A stretch of 15,484 bases of DNA from an uncultured Paracoccus sp. Its GTDB lineage: Bacteria; Pseudomonadota; Alphaproteobacteria; Rhodobacterales; Rhodobacteraceae. The notes beneath the pieces were generated by a model. That model was not told the origin of the DNA and did not search any database. It was given only the letters and a program-made list of their open reading frames with translations. The DNA lies in the NCBI GenBank assembly GCA_937859005.1, contig CALLYR010000030.1, forward strand, positions 1-15,484. The letters are read 5' to 3'. This document shows, one piece after another, positions 7,630 to 15,484 of this stretch (positions are counted from its first letter, which is position 1; each line of letters opens with the position of its first letter). The position numbers and the translations under genes were made by a program.

Positions 7630-8404
7630 CCGGCTGATCATCGCCGTGGCCAACCAGAAGGGTGGCGTCGGCAAGACGACCACGGCCATCAACCTCGGAG
7701 CGGCCTTGGCCGATCAGGGCCAGCCCGTAACGGTCATCGATCTGGACCCGCAGGGTAATGCCTCGACCGGGCTGGGCATCGATCCCGCCGACCGGTCGCC
7801 GAACAGCTATGACCTGCTGATCGGCGATGCGACGTTGGCCGGGGCGTCGCGTCCGACGTCGATCCCGCGGCTGTCCATCGTTCCGGCCACCGCCGATCTG
7901 TCCTCGGCCGAACTCGACATCGCTGGCCGCCCCCGTCGCACCCATCTGCTCTCAGATCAGTTGCGCGCAGCAGCACAGGGCGTGGTGCTGATCGACTGCC
8001 CGCCCGCTCTGGGCCTTCTCACCATCAATGCGATGGTGGCGGCGGAAAGCATCGTGGTTCCGTTGCAAGCGGAATTCTATGCGCTGGAAGGGCTGTCGCA
8101 GCTGATGCTGACCATTCGCCAGGTCCGCCAGACCGCCAATCCGGCTCTGCGCATCGAAGGCGTGTTACTGACCATGTCCGACAACCGCAACAACCTGTCG
8201 GCTCAGGTCGAGGCGGATGCCCGCAGCACGTTGGGCGACCTGGTCTTTCAGACCGTCATTCCCCGCAACGTACGGGTGTCGGAATCACCCTCGCATGCGC
8301 TTCCCGTGACCAGCTACGATCCGGCTTCAAAGGGCAGCATCGCCTATCGCAATCTTGCCGCCGAACTGTTGGCCCGCCACAGCAAGGAGAGGGTGCATGG
8401 CTGA
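7622..8404 (+). CDS. parA: Chromosome partitioning ATPase ParA (Soj)
   Basis: This is the ATP-dependent, DNA-binding motor that moves ParB-parS complexes and so separates newly copied origins. The 260-residue protein has the deviant Walker A KGGVGKTT (13-20) with signature Lys14, Walker A' DLDPQGN (40-46) and Walker B VVLIDCPP (121-128). It lacks the N-terminal helix-turn-helix of plasmid type Ia ParA, so it is the chromosomal Soj type. The frame is open 23 codons further upstream within rsmG. The ATG at 7622 is preferred because it gives MIDRLIIAVANQKGG, the family's usual short lead, and the same 8-nt overlap seen at other junctions here. It is coupled to parB by an 8-nt overlap (ATGGCTGA). 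Confidence 0.96.
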   Translation: MIDRLIIAVANQKGGVGKTTTAINLGAALADQGQPVTVIDLDPQGNASTGLGIDPADRSPNSYDLLIGDATLAGASRPTSIPRLSIVPATADLSSAELDIAGRPRRTHLLSDQLRAAAQGVVLIDCPPALGLLTINAMVAAESIVVPLQAEFYALEGLSQLMLTIRQVRQTANPALRIEGVLLTMSDNRNNLSAQVEADARSTLGDLVFQTVIPRNVRVSESPSHALPVTSYDPASKGSIAYRNLAAELLARHSKERVHG

Positions 8405-9287
8405 GCTGAAACCCCGCAAGGGCGGTCTGGGCCGCGGACTTTCGGCCTTGATGGCGGATGTCGATCTCGGCCCCGGCCTGCCTGCAGGCACGTCTGCGGA
8501 CGGCGTGCAGCGGCTGCCGATCGAGCAACTGATTCCCAACCCCGATCAGCCCCGCCGCGCCTTCGAACCCGAGGCTCTGGCCGAACTCGCCTCCTCGCTG
8601 CGCTCGCGCGGCGTGTTGCAGCCGCTGATCGTGCGCCCGCACCCGACCGATGCCGGGCTTTACCAGATCGTCGCGGGTGAACGGCGCTGGCGTGCCGCGC
8701 AGATCGCCCAACTGCATGAGGTTCCGGTCCTCGTCCGGGAACTGGATGATACCGAGGTTCTGGAAGTCGCCCTGATCGAAAACATCCAGCGCGCCAACCT
8801 GAACCCGATCGAGGAGGCCGCCTCGTTCCGCCAGCTGATGGACCGCTTCGGCCATACGCAGGAAAAGCTGGCCGAGGCCATGGACAAGAGCCGCAGCCAT
8901 ATCTCGAATCTGTTGCGCCTGCTGAACCTGCCCGATCAGGTGCAGATCTGGGTCCGCGAAGGCAAGCTGACCGCCGGCCATGGGCGCGCACTGGTCACGA
9001 CCCCCGACCCCGTGACGCTGGCCCGGCGCGTGATGGAACGCAGTCTGTCCGTGCGCGAGACCGAGGAACTGGCCCGCAAGGCCAACGAACGTCCCATCGC
9101 GCCGCGGCCGCGCGTGCGCCAGGACAAGGACGCCGATACGCGGGCGCTGGAAAGCGATCTTTCCTCCAATCTGCGGATGCCGGTCCGGATCGATCATGCG
9201 GGCGTCGATGGCGGCCGGATGACGATCACCTACCGCGATCTCGATCAGCTCGACCGGCTGTGCCAGTTGCTGGGCGGGATGGCCTGA
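8397..9287 (+). CDS. parB: Chromosome partitioning protein ParB (Spo0J)
   Basis: This CTP-dependent DNA clamp loads at parS and spreads along DNA; it stimulates ParA and marks the origin region. The 296-residue product is close to Caulobacter ParB in length. The N-terminal KGGLGRGLSALM (8-19) is typical of chromosomal ParB and is near the ParA-contacting end. The nucleotide-binding domain shows GERRWRAA (94-101) and ENIQRANLNPIEEA (128-141), and the helix-turn-helix is around 155-178 (EKLAEAMDKSRSHISNLLRL). The frame is open 14 codons upstream, but the ATG at 8397 has a strong AAGGAG (8384-8389) seven bases before it. Its likely targets are the two parS sites at 5184 and 7050. Confidence 0.96.
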   Translation: MAELKPRKGGLGRGLSALMADVDLGPGLPAGTSADGVQRLPIEQLIPNPDQPRRAFEPEALAELASSLRSRGVLQPLIVRPHPTDAGLYQIVAGERRWRAAQIAQLHEVPVLVRELDDTEVLEVALIENIQRANLNPIEEAASFRQLMDRFGHTQEKLAEAMDKSRSHISNLLRLLNLPDQVQIWVREGKLTAGHGRALVTTPDPVTLARRVMERSLSVRETEELARKANERPIAPRPRVRQDKDADTRALESDLSSNLRMPVRIDHAGVDGGRMTITYRDLDQLDRLCQLLGGMA

Positions 9288-9301
9288 TCCGATTCAGGCC
9301 A
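9280..9301. terminator. Hairpin shared by the convergent ends of parB and hemW
   Basis: TGGCCTGA and TCAGGCCA form a perfect 8-bp stem with a 6-nt loop (TCCGAT). The TGA stop of parB lies in one arm and the complement of the hemW stop in the other. It is placed to act as a bidirectional terminator or 3' stabiliser, though no T-run follows on either strand. Confidence 0.5.
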
Positions 9302-10484
9302 GTTCGCGCAGGATGGCGTTCAGCACCGGCCGTCCCGTCGCTGTCGCCCACAGCCGGGTGCCATTGCTATTCACCAGCCCCAGTTCGCCCAGCCGCGTTA
9401 TTGCCTGATCATCGACCGGTCGCCCGGCAAGGCGGGCATATCGATCCAGATCCATGCCTTCAGCCAGCCGCATCGACATCAGCAGATATTCCGTCGCCTG
9501 CTCATCCAGCGGCACAGTGGCGCGGGGCAACTCGCCAGCGCCGCGGCCCACCGCCTCCAGCCAGGCGCCCGGCTGGCGGGGGGCTTCGGTCGCAAACCGC
9601 ACGCCACCCAAGGTCAGCCGCCCATGCGCGCCGGGACCGATCCCAGCCCAGTCACCCTGTCTCCAATAGACCAGATTGTGCCGGCTTTCCGCGCCGGATC
9701 GGGCGTGGTTGGAAATCTCATAAGCGGGCAGGCCTGCAGCGGCGCAGATTGCCTGTGTCTCCAGATACATGTCGGCTGCCAGATCGTCGGCGGGCAACCC
9801 TTTCAGCCCGCCCGCGGCGTGGCGCGCCCCGAAGGCCGTGCCTTCCTCGATTGTCAACTGATACAGCGACAGGTGATCCACGGCCATTGCCAGCGCCTCG
9901 CGCAGTTCCGCGGCCCAGGCGTCGCGGCTCTGATGCTGGCGGGCATAGATCAGGTCAAAGCTGACCCGCTCGAAAGACGAGCGCGCCACCTCATAGGCGG
10001 CGCGCCCCTCGGCCGCCGTATGCAGCCGGCCCAGCCGGCGCAGGTCATCATCGTTCAGCGCCTGCATGCCCATCGACAGCCGGTTCACCCCGGCATCCGC
10101 ATAGCCACGGAAGCGGCCCCGCTCGACGCTGCCGGGGTTCGCCTCCAGCGTGATCTCGATGTCATTGGCAAAGGCCCAGGCGGCGCGGGCGGCATCGATC
10201 ACCCCCGCCACCACCTCGGGTTCCATCAGCGACGGCGTGCCGCCGCCAAAGAAGATGCTGCCCAGCACACGGCCGGACGTCTCGGCCCCGGCCCGCGCGA
10301 TCTCACGGCAATAGGCGTCCAGCCACGCCCGCTGGTCGATCGCAGCCACGACATGGCTGTTGAAATCGCAATAAGGACATTTCGAGGCGCAGAACGGCCA
10401 GTGGACATACAGTCCGAACCCGCCCGCGCGCCAGTCGGCGTCCAGATCGGCCTGTGCCGCTCCTGGTTGGCGCAACTCAGTCAA
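9294..10484 (-). CDS. hemW: Haem chaperone HemW (radical SAM, HemN-like)
   Basis: A radical SAM protein that binds haem and is thought to deliver it to target proteins; often misnamed coproporphyrinogen dehydrogenase. The cluster motif CASKCPYC (Cys32, 36, 39 for the start used here) lacks the fourth cysteine of true HemN, having F two residues after the last. FFGGGTPS follows at about 78-85. Other typical stretches are RLSMGMQALN, HLSLYQLTIEEGT, YEISNHA and GIGPGAHGR. No ATG precedes the conserved core except one at 10517, well inside rdgB. I prefer the TTG at 10484 (396 residues), which overlaps the rdgB stop by 8 nt (TTGACTGA) like three other junctions here and follows AGG by six bases. 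TTG at 10475 is an alternative. Confidence 0.9.
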   Translation of the reverse strand: MTELRQPGAAQADLDADWRAGGFGLYVHWPFCASKCPYCDFNSHVVAAIDQRAWLDAYCREIARAGAETSGRVLGSIFFGGGTPSLMEPEVVAGVIDAARAAWAFANDIEITLEANPGSVERGRFRGYADAGVNRLSMGMQALNDDDLRRLGRLHTAAEGRAAYEVARSSFERVSFDLIYARQHQSRDAWAAELREALAMAVDHLSLYQLTIEEGTAFGARHAAGGLKGLPADDLAADMYLETQAICAAAGLPAYEISNHARSGAESRHNLVYWRQGDWAGIGPGAHGRLTLGGVRFATEAPRQPGAWLEAVGRGAGELPRATVPLDEQATEYLLMSMRLAEGMDLDRYARLAGRPVDDQAITRLGELGLVNSNGTRLWATATGRPVLNAILRELA

Positions 10485-11082
10485 ACAGGGCCTGCAACTG
10501 CCGGAACGCCGCCGCACGGTGGCTGATGCGGTTCTTTTCCTCGGCCGTCATCTCGGCATAGGTGCGCGTGTCCCCGTCAGGCACGAAGATCGGGTCATAG
10601 CCATGCCCCAGCGCCCCGCGCGGCGGCCAGACCAGCCGTCCCGGCGCCACCCCTTCGAAAACCGCCTCCTCCCCATCCGGCCATATCAACAGCAGGGTGG
10701 CGCGGAACTGCGCCCTGCGCGGCTCGGGCACCCCGCGCGCCTCCAGTTCGCGCCATGTGCGCGCCATCGCCTGCATGAAATCGCGTCCCTGCGGCGTCTC
10801 GGCCCAGTCGGCGGTATGGACGCCGGGCGCGCCCTCCAGCCCGTCCACGGTGATGCCGCTGTCATCGGCCAGCACCGGCAGGCCGGTGGCCTCCATCGCG
10901 GCCCGGGCCTTGATGCGGGCATTGCCGACAAAGGTCTCCTCGGTTTCCGCGGGTTCGGCCAGGTTTATCTCGGCGGCACCCACCACCTCGATCCCGTGGG
11001 GCGCGAACAGGGCGCGCATCTCCTCCAGCTTGCCGGCGTTGTGGGTCGCGACCAGCAGCCGCCCTGCGGTCAGCTTGCGCAT
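10477..11082 (-). CDS. rdgB: dITP/XTP pyrophosphatase (non-canonical purine NTP hydrolase)
   Basis: It hydrolyses dITP, ITP and XTP to the monophosphates, keeping deaminated purines out of DNA and RNA. The 201-residue product has the Ham1/RdgB signatures: ATHNAGKLEEM (12-22), LADDSGITVDGLEGAPGV (71-88) with the catalytic acidic pair Asp73-Asp74, GHGYDPIF (159-166) and EMTAEEKNRISHR (177-189). The GHGYDP stretch has His where GFGYDP is usual. The start ATG overlaps the rph stop by 13 nt, with AAGGCGG a few bases before it. The frame runs on upstream inside rph, but that longer form lacks family resemblance. The neighbouring rph suits an RNA and nucleotide quality-control transcript. Confidence 0.95.
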   Translation of the reverse strand: MRKLTAGRLLVATHNAGKLEEMRALFAPHGIEVVGAAEINLAEPAETEETFVGNARIKARAAMEATGLPVLADDSGITVDGLEGAPGVHTADWAETPQGRDFMQAMARTWRELEARGVPEPRRAQFRATLLLIWPDGEEAVFEGVAPGRLVWPPRGALGHGYDPIFVPDGDTRTYAEMTAEEKNRISHRAAAFRQLQALFD

Positions 11083-11792
11083 GCCAAGGCCGCCTTTTGC
11101 GCCGCCACCAGCCCCGCGATGCCCGTTTCGGCCAGATCCAGCAATTGCCCCATCTCGCTGCGCGAAAACGCGGCACCCTCGGCCGACATCTGCACCTCGA
11201 CCAGCCGGCCCGCGCCGGTCAGGACGAAGTTGCCGTCCGTGCCTGCCGCGCTGTCCTCGGCATAATCCAGGTCCAGCACCGGCTGGCCGGCATAGATGCC
11301 GCAGCTGACGGCGGCGACATGATCCATGATCGGATCGCCGGTCACCAGCCGCGCGGCGATCAGCTTGTTGACCGCCAGCCGCAGCGCGACCCAGCCGCCG
11401 GTGATCGCAGCGCAGCGCGTGCCCCCATCGGCCTGGATCACGTCGCAGTCGATCACGATCTGCCGCTCGCCCAGGGCCTGCCGGTCCACTCCTGCGCGCA
11501 ACGCCCGCCCGATCAGGCGCTGGATCTCCTGCGTCCGCCCCGATTGCCGCCCGGCGGCCGCCTCGCGCCGGCTGCGGGTGTGGGTGGCGCGCGGCAGCAT
11601 CCCGTATTCCGCCGTGACCCAGCCCTGGCCCGTGCCCTTCAGGAAGGGCGGCGCCTTTTCCTCGATGCTGGCGCTGCACAGGACATGGGTGCCGCCCATG
11701 CGGATCAGGCAGGAGCCTTCGGCATGGGTCATCACCCCGGTTTCGATTGAAATCGCGCGCAGTTCGCCTAACTTCCGGCCCGAGGGTCGCAT
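11070..11792 (-). CDS. rph: Ribonuclease PH
   Basis: This phosphate-dependent 3'-5' exoribonuclease trims tRNA precursors and helps degrade structured RNA. At 240 residues it matches the family (about 238). It starts with the hallmark MRPSGR, then GWVTAEYGMLPRATHTR (57-73), GRTQEIQRLIGRALR (85-99) with phosphate-binding Arg86, and DCDVIQADGGTR (115-126) with the catalytic acidic residues. There is no sign of the C-terminal frameshift that inactivates rph in E. coli K-12. The ATG is preceded on its strand by GGAAAGGA (complement of 11799-11806). It is the first gene of the leftward rph-rdgB-hemW run and diverges from hrcA across 125 bp, a common alphaproteobacterial pairing. Confidence 0.97.
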   Translation of the reverse strand: MRPSGRKLGELRAISIETGVMTHAEGSCLIRMGGTHVLCSASIEEKAPPFLKGTGQGWVTAEYGMLPRATHTRSRREAAAGRQSGRTQEIQRLIGRALRAGVDRQALGERQIVIDCDVIQADGGTRCAAITGGWVALRLAVNKLIAARLVTGDPIMDHVAAVSCGIYAGQPVLDLDYAEDSAAGTDGNFVLTGAGRLVEVQMSAEGAAFSRSEMGQLLDLAETGIAGLVAAQKAALACAS

Positions 11793-11811
11793 GCGTGGTC
11801 CTTTCCGCTGG

Positions 11812-11833
11812 ACGCGCGGCGGCTGCCGCGCGT
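11812..11833. repeat. 9-bp GC-rich hairpin between rph and hrcA
   Basis: ACGCGCGGC and GCCGCGCGT form a perfect 9-bp stem around a GGCT loop. It lies 20 bp upstream of rph and 84 bp before hrcA. Depending on transcription starts it could be a leader structure or a protein-binding site. Confidence 0.45.
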
Positions 11834-11847
11834 GTCGCGGTCAGTTA

Positions 11848-11882
11848 CAGGGCCACCAGCCCTCACCGCAACCCTGGCCCTG
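11848..11882. promoter_or_regulatory. 8-bp inverted repeat (19-bp spacer) upstream of hrcA
   Basis: CAGGGCCA (11848-11855) is repeated in inverse as TGGCCCTG (11875-11882), without mismatch. It ends 35 bp before the hrcA ATG. It is not the CIRCE operator (TTAGCACTC-N9-GAGTGCTAA), and no CIRCE copy is visible in this gap. It may be an operator or a leader stem; function unknown. Confidence 0.35.
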
Positions 11883-11917
11883 CCGCAAGGAGCCTGCGCC
11901 GCCAAGATGATTCGCCC

Positions 11918-12967
11918 ATGAATGTTCCCAACATCCTGTCCGACCTGAACGAACGCTCGCGCGAGGTCTTCCGGCGGATCGTCGAATCCTATCTGGACAC
12001 CGGCGAGCCGGTCGGCTCGCGCACGCTGACCCGCGGCATGTCGGTGTCGGCTGCGACGATCCGCAACGTGATGCACGACCTGGAATATCTGGGCCTGCTG
12101 GAAAGCCCGCATGTCTCGGCGGGACGCTTCCCGACGCAACTGGGCCTGCGGCTGTTCGTGGACAGCCTGATGGAGGTCGATCCCGTCGCCCCCGAGGATC
12201 GCGCCCGCATCGAGGAGATCGTGGGCCGCGACAGCCCCGACACCGGCGCGCTGCTGGACCGGGTCAGCACGGCGCTGTCGGCGCTGACCCGCGGGGCGTC
12301 GCTGGTCCTGATGCCGAAACAGGAAGCGCCGCTGAAGCATATCGAATTCGTCAGCCTCGCCCCCGGCCGGGCGCTGGTGATTCTGGTTTTCGCCGACGGG
12401 CGCGTGGAAAACCGCGTCTTCACCCCGCCGCCGGGCCAGACGCCCAGTTCGATGCGCGAGGCCGGGAATTTCCTGTCCGCCCAGGCCGAGGGGCGGACCC
12501 TGGCCGAACTGCGCGCCGCCACCGTCGCCCATATCACCGACGGGCGGCGGCAGCTGGACAGCCTGGCGGCCGATATGGTCGCGACCGGGCTCGCGTCCTG
12601 GGATACGGATGCTGCCGATCCGCGGCTGATCGTGCGCGGCCGCGCCAATCTGCTGGCGCATCAGGCTGCCGATCTGGACCGCATCCGCAGCCTGTTCGAC
12701 GATCTGGAACGCAAGCGCGACATCGCCCGTTTCCTTGAACTGGCCGAACAGGGAGAGGGGGTGCGCATCTTCATCGGCTCGGAGAACGAGCTTTTCTCAC
12801 TTTCGGGTTCCTCTCTGGTCGTATCGCCCTATATGAACGCTGACCGCAGGATCGTGGGCGCGGTGGGCGTGATCGGGCCGACCCGGCTGAATTACGGCCG
12901 CATCGTCCCGATCGTGGACTATACCGCGCAACTGGTCGGACGGGTTCTGTCCGACCGGAAAGGATAA
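11918..12967 (+). CDS. hrcA: Heat-inducible transcription repressor HrcA
   Basis: This repressor binds CIRCE operators, typically before groESL, and is itself kept active by the GroE chaperonin. The 349-residue protein has the N-terminal winged helix (about 7-75): REVFRRIVESYLDTGEPVGS, SAATIRNVMHDLEYLGLLE, then SAGRFPTQLGLRLFVD. It ends with the typical YGRIVPIVDYTAQLVGRVL. The frame is open 57 codons further upstream, across the rph start, but that extension is low-complexity and unlike HrcA. The ATG at 11918 gives the family N-terminus, although its nearest good Shine-Dalgarno (AAGGAG, 11887) is too distant, so initiation may be weak. grpE follows after 4 nt; the pair is a standard heat-shock operon. 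Confidence 0.95.
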   Translation: MNVPNILSDLNERSREVFRRIVESYLDTGEPVGSRTLTRGMSVSAATIRNVMHDLEYLGLLESPHVSAGRFPTQLGLRLFVDSLMEVDPVAPEDRARIEEIVGRDSPDTGALLDRVSTALSALTRGASLVLMPKQEAPLKHIEFVSLAPGRALVILVFADGRVENRVFTPPPGQTPSSMREAGNFLSAQAEGRTLAELRAATVAHITDGRRQLDSLAADMVATGLASWDTDAADPRLIVRGRANLLAHQAADLDRIRSLFDDLERKRDIARFLELAEQGEGVRIFIGSENELFSLSGSSLVVSPYMNADRRIVGAVGVIGPTRLNYGRIVPIVDYTAQLVGRVLSDRKG

Positions 12968-12971
12968 GACG

Positions 12972-13529
12972 ATGAACGACACGCAGACCCCCGCCGACCT
13001 GTCCGAGCTGCCGCCTGCGGACGACCCGCTGGCCGATCTGCAGGACGATACCGATTCGGCAGCCGAACTGGCCGCCCTTGCGGCCGAACGCGACGATTAC
13101 CGCGACCGTTTCATGCGCGCCCTGGCGGATGCTGAAAACGCCCGCAAGCGTGCCGAAAAGGACCGGCGCGAGGCCGAGAATTATGGCGGCTCCAAGCTCG
13201 CGCGCGACATGCTGCCGGTCTATGACGCGCTCAACCGCGCGCTTGAGGTTGCGGGCGACGAACAGCGTGCGAATGCCGCGGCCCTGATCGAAGGGGTCGA
13301 ACTGACCTTGCGCGAACTGGAACACGTCTTTGCCCGCCACGGCATCCGAATCCTCGCCCCCGAGGTGGGCGACCGTTTCGATCCGCAGACGCAGGAGGCG
13401 ATGTTCGAGGCCCCGGTCCCCGGCACCACGGCGGGCGAGATCATTCAGGTGATGGTGCACGGCTTCATGCTGCACGACCGGCTGCTGCGGGCGGCGCAGG
13501 TCGGGGTGTCGTCCAATCCCGGCGCCTGA
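12972..13529 (+). CDS. grpE: Nucleotide exchange factor GrpE
   Basis: This co-chaperone releases ADP from DnaK. The 185-residue product has an acidic disordered start (1-30), a long charged helix (about 31-75, including ERDDYRDRFMRALADAENARKR) that dimerises, a four-helix region, and the C-terminal beta domain that enters DnaK (GDRFDPQTQEAM, 133-144; GEIIQVMVHGFMLHDRLLRAAQVGVS, 155-180). Position 141 is Gln where the family signature usually has His. The ATG is four bases after the hrcA stop with GGAAAGGA (12957-12964) before it. dnaK and dnaJ are not in the window. The 102 bp that follow contain only short weak inverted repeats. Confidence 0.96.
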   Translation: MNDTQTPADLSELPPADDPLADLQDDTDSAAELAALAAERDDYRDRFMRALADAENARKRAEKDRREAENYGGSKLARDMLPVYDALNRALEVAGDEQRANAAALIEGVELTLRELEHVFARHGIRILAPEVGDRFDPQTQEAMFEAPVPGTTAGEIIQVMVHGFMLHDRLLRAAQVGVSSNPGA

Positions 13530-13631
13530 CGGAACCGGGGCGGAAACCGCTGCCTTCCCACCTTCATCCGACTTGCAAGACCGGCGGAATGGGCATCAGC
13601 CTTGCGCTGTCGGTCTATCGGAGGAAGGGCC

Positions 13632-14216
13632 ATGGCAGATACCACAGGCGTAAAGATCCACCCCGCCGTCGATGACGGCATCAAATCCGCCGCTCCCGGC
13701 TTTGCGGGGGGCGAACTTCACTGCCACTGCGCGACCGATCCGGTCCGCGTGCAGATCACGTCCCAGACCGCGCACAACCACGTCTGCGGCTGCACCAAAT
13801 GCTGGAAACCCGACGGTGCGATCTTCAGCATGGTCGCCGTCGTGCCCCGCGATGCGGTGCAGGTGACGGCCAATGCCGACAAGCTGGAGATCGTGAACAA
13901 GGATGCGCCGATCCAGCGCCATGCCTGCAAGGGCTGCGGGGTGCATCTCTATGGCCGCATCGAGAACACCGAACATCCGTTCTATGGGCTCGATTTCGTC
14001 CATACCGAACTTTCGGACGAAGACGGCTGGGCGGCCCCGGAATTCGCGGCCTTCGTGTCGTCGGTCATCGAATCGGGGGTCAGCCCCGACCGGATGCCCG
14101 CGATCCGGGCACGCCTGCGGGAACTGGGGCTGGAACCCTATGACGCGCTGTCGCCGCCGCTGATGGACGCGATCGCGACCCATATCGCCAGGAAATCCGG
14201 CAAGCTGGCCGCCTGA
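13632..14216 (+). CDS. gfa: S-(hydroxymethyl)glutathione synthase (glutathione-dependent formaldehyde-activating enzyme)
   Basis: It accelerates the condensation of formaldehyde with glutathione to S-hydroxymethylglutathione, the substrate of the next gene's product. The enzyme was discovered in Paracoccus denitrificans. The 194-residue protein has cysteines at 31 and 33 (HCHC), 52, 54 and 57 (CGCTKC), and 99 and 102 (CKGC). In the known structure 31/33/99/102 hold a structural zinc and 52/54/57 the glutathione-binding zinc. The frame is open ten codons earlier, but the ATG at 13632 has GGAGG (13620-13624) seven bases upstream. Some reports question whether Gfa is a true catalyst rather than a glutathione carrier; the sequence cannot settle this. 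Confidence 0.95.
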   Translation: MADTTGVKIHPAVDDGIKSAAPGFAGGELHCHCATDPVRVQITSQTAHNHVCGCTKCWKPDGAIFSMVAVVPRDAVQVTANADKLEIVNKDAPIQRHACKGCGVHLYGRIENTEHPFYGLDFVHTELSDEDGWAAPEFAAFVSSVIESGVSPDRMPAIRARLRELGLEPYDALSPPLMDAIATHIARKSGKLAA

Positions 14217-14236
14217 CACCCTGAAGGCGGCGGAAA

Positions 14237-14262
14237 GAGAGGCCGGTCCACGCCGGCCTTTC
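14237..14262 (+). terminator. Hairpin between gfa and flhA
   Basis: GAGAGGCCGG (14237-14246) pairs with CCGGCCTTTC (14253-14262) around TCCACG: ten pairs including one G-U. The short TTT run is inside the 3' arm, so this may be a weak intrinsic terminator, an attenuator or an RNA-stability element that adjusts flhA relative to gfa. Confidence 0.45.
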
Positions 14263-14297
14263 AGCCATGACCACCAGCCGCCCTCGGCTGCCAGAAC

Positions 14298-14302
14298 AGG
14301 AG
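14298..14302 (+). promoter_or_regulatory. Ribosome binding site that sets the flhA start
   Basis: AGGAG is 4 nt before the ATG at 14307 and 7 nt before the ATG at 14310. The latter spacing is better and yields the family N-terminus MRTRAAVALE. Confidence 0.6.
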
Positions 14303-14309
14303 AAGAATG

Positions 14310-15439
<1,130 letters not shown>

Positions 15440-15440
<1 letters not shown>

Positions 15441-15466
15441 TCCTTGAGTGATGCTTAGGTAAGGAT
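15440..15466 (+). repeat. Weak inverted repeat after flhA
   Basis: ATCCTT (15440-15445) and AAGGAT (15461-15466) could pair over a 15-nt loop. A second small stem (GGGG/CCCC, 15472-15484) is cut by the window end. Neither is a convincing terminator. Confidence 0.2.
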
Positions 15467-15484
15467 GCGGCGGGGCTGGTCCCC

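Noticed and set aside
11747..11917. A 57-residue extension of HrcA overlapping the rph start
   Set aside because: It is low-complexity and would run through the divergent regulatory gap; the HrcA family begins near the ATG at 11918.
11793..11917. CIRCE operator before hrcA
   Set aside because: I looked for TTAGCACTC-N9-GAGTGCTAA and close variants and found none.
13530..13631. Terminator between grpE and gfa
   Set aside because: Only short stems (CCCGG/CCGGG; GCGG-AAA-CCGC) are present, without a T-run; not enough to call.

Overview
The window looks like the origin-proximal part of the main chromosome of a GC-rich alphaproteobacterium, most probably Paracoccus or a close Rhodobacterales relative. 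The best pointers are a 194-residue Gfa whose seven zinc-site cysteines fall at 31, 33, 52, 54, 57, 99 and 102, directly upstream of a 376-residue glutathione-dependent formaldehyde dehydrogenase. This pair was first described in Paracoccus denitrificans. The alphaproteobacterial order (dnaQ-coaE-aroE | origin | rho-mnmE-mnmG-rsmG-parA-parB) and the parS sites fit too. The assignment comes from recognising families by eye, not from a database search.

Layout. Positions 1-1598 hold dnaQ (only its 5' end), coaE and aroE on the minus strand, joined by short overlaps. Positions 1599-2075 are a 477-bp gene-free stretch with six 9-mers within one base of the DnaA box TTATCCACA, which I call the likely oriC. 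To its right, on the plus strand and transcribed away from it, are hemJ (haem synthesis), rho (transcription termination), mnmE and mnmG (wobble-uridine tRNA modification), rsmG (16S rRNA methylation) and parA-parB (chromosome segregation). Two 16-bp parS-like palindromes lie inside the first codons of mnmG and rsmG. ParB, encoded 1.3 kb further on, should bind these sites.

From 9294 to 11792 the strand switches to minus: rph, rdgB and hemW form a run with overlapping ends. It converges on parB, and the two stop codons sit in one hairpin stem. From 11918 the genes are again on the plus strand: hrcA and grpE (heat-shock repressor and DnaK nucleotide-exchange factor), divergent from rph. Then come gfa and flhA, which trap formaldehyde on glutathione and oxidise it; a strong hairpin lies between these two. 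The window ends 44 bases after flhA.

I see no mobile element, CRISPR array, tRNA or rRNA, and no sign of a new defence or metabolic system. The main interest is in cis: the origin-like DnaA box cluster, parS sites doubling as coding sequence, repeated 8-nt gene overlaps, and several hairpins and inverted repeats between genes.
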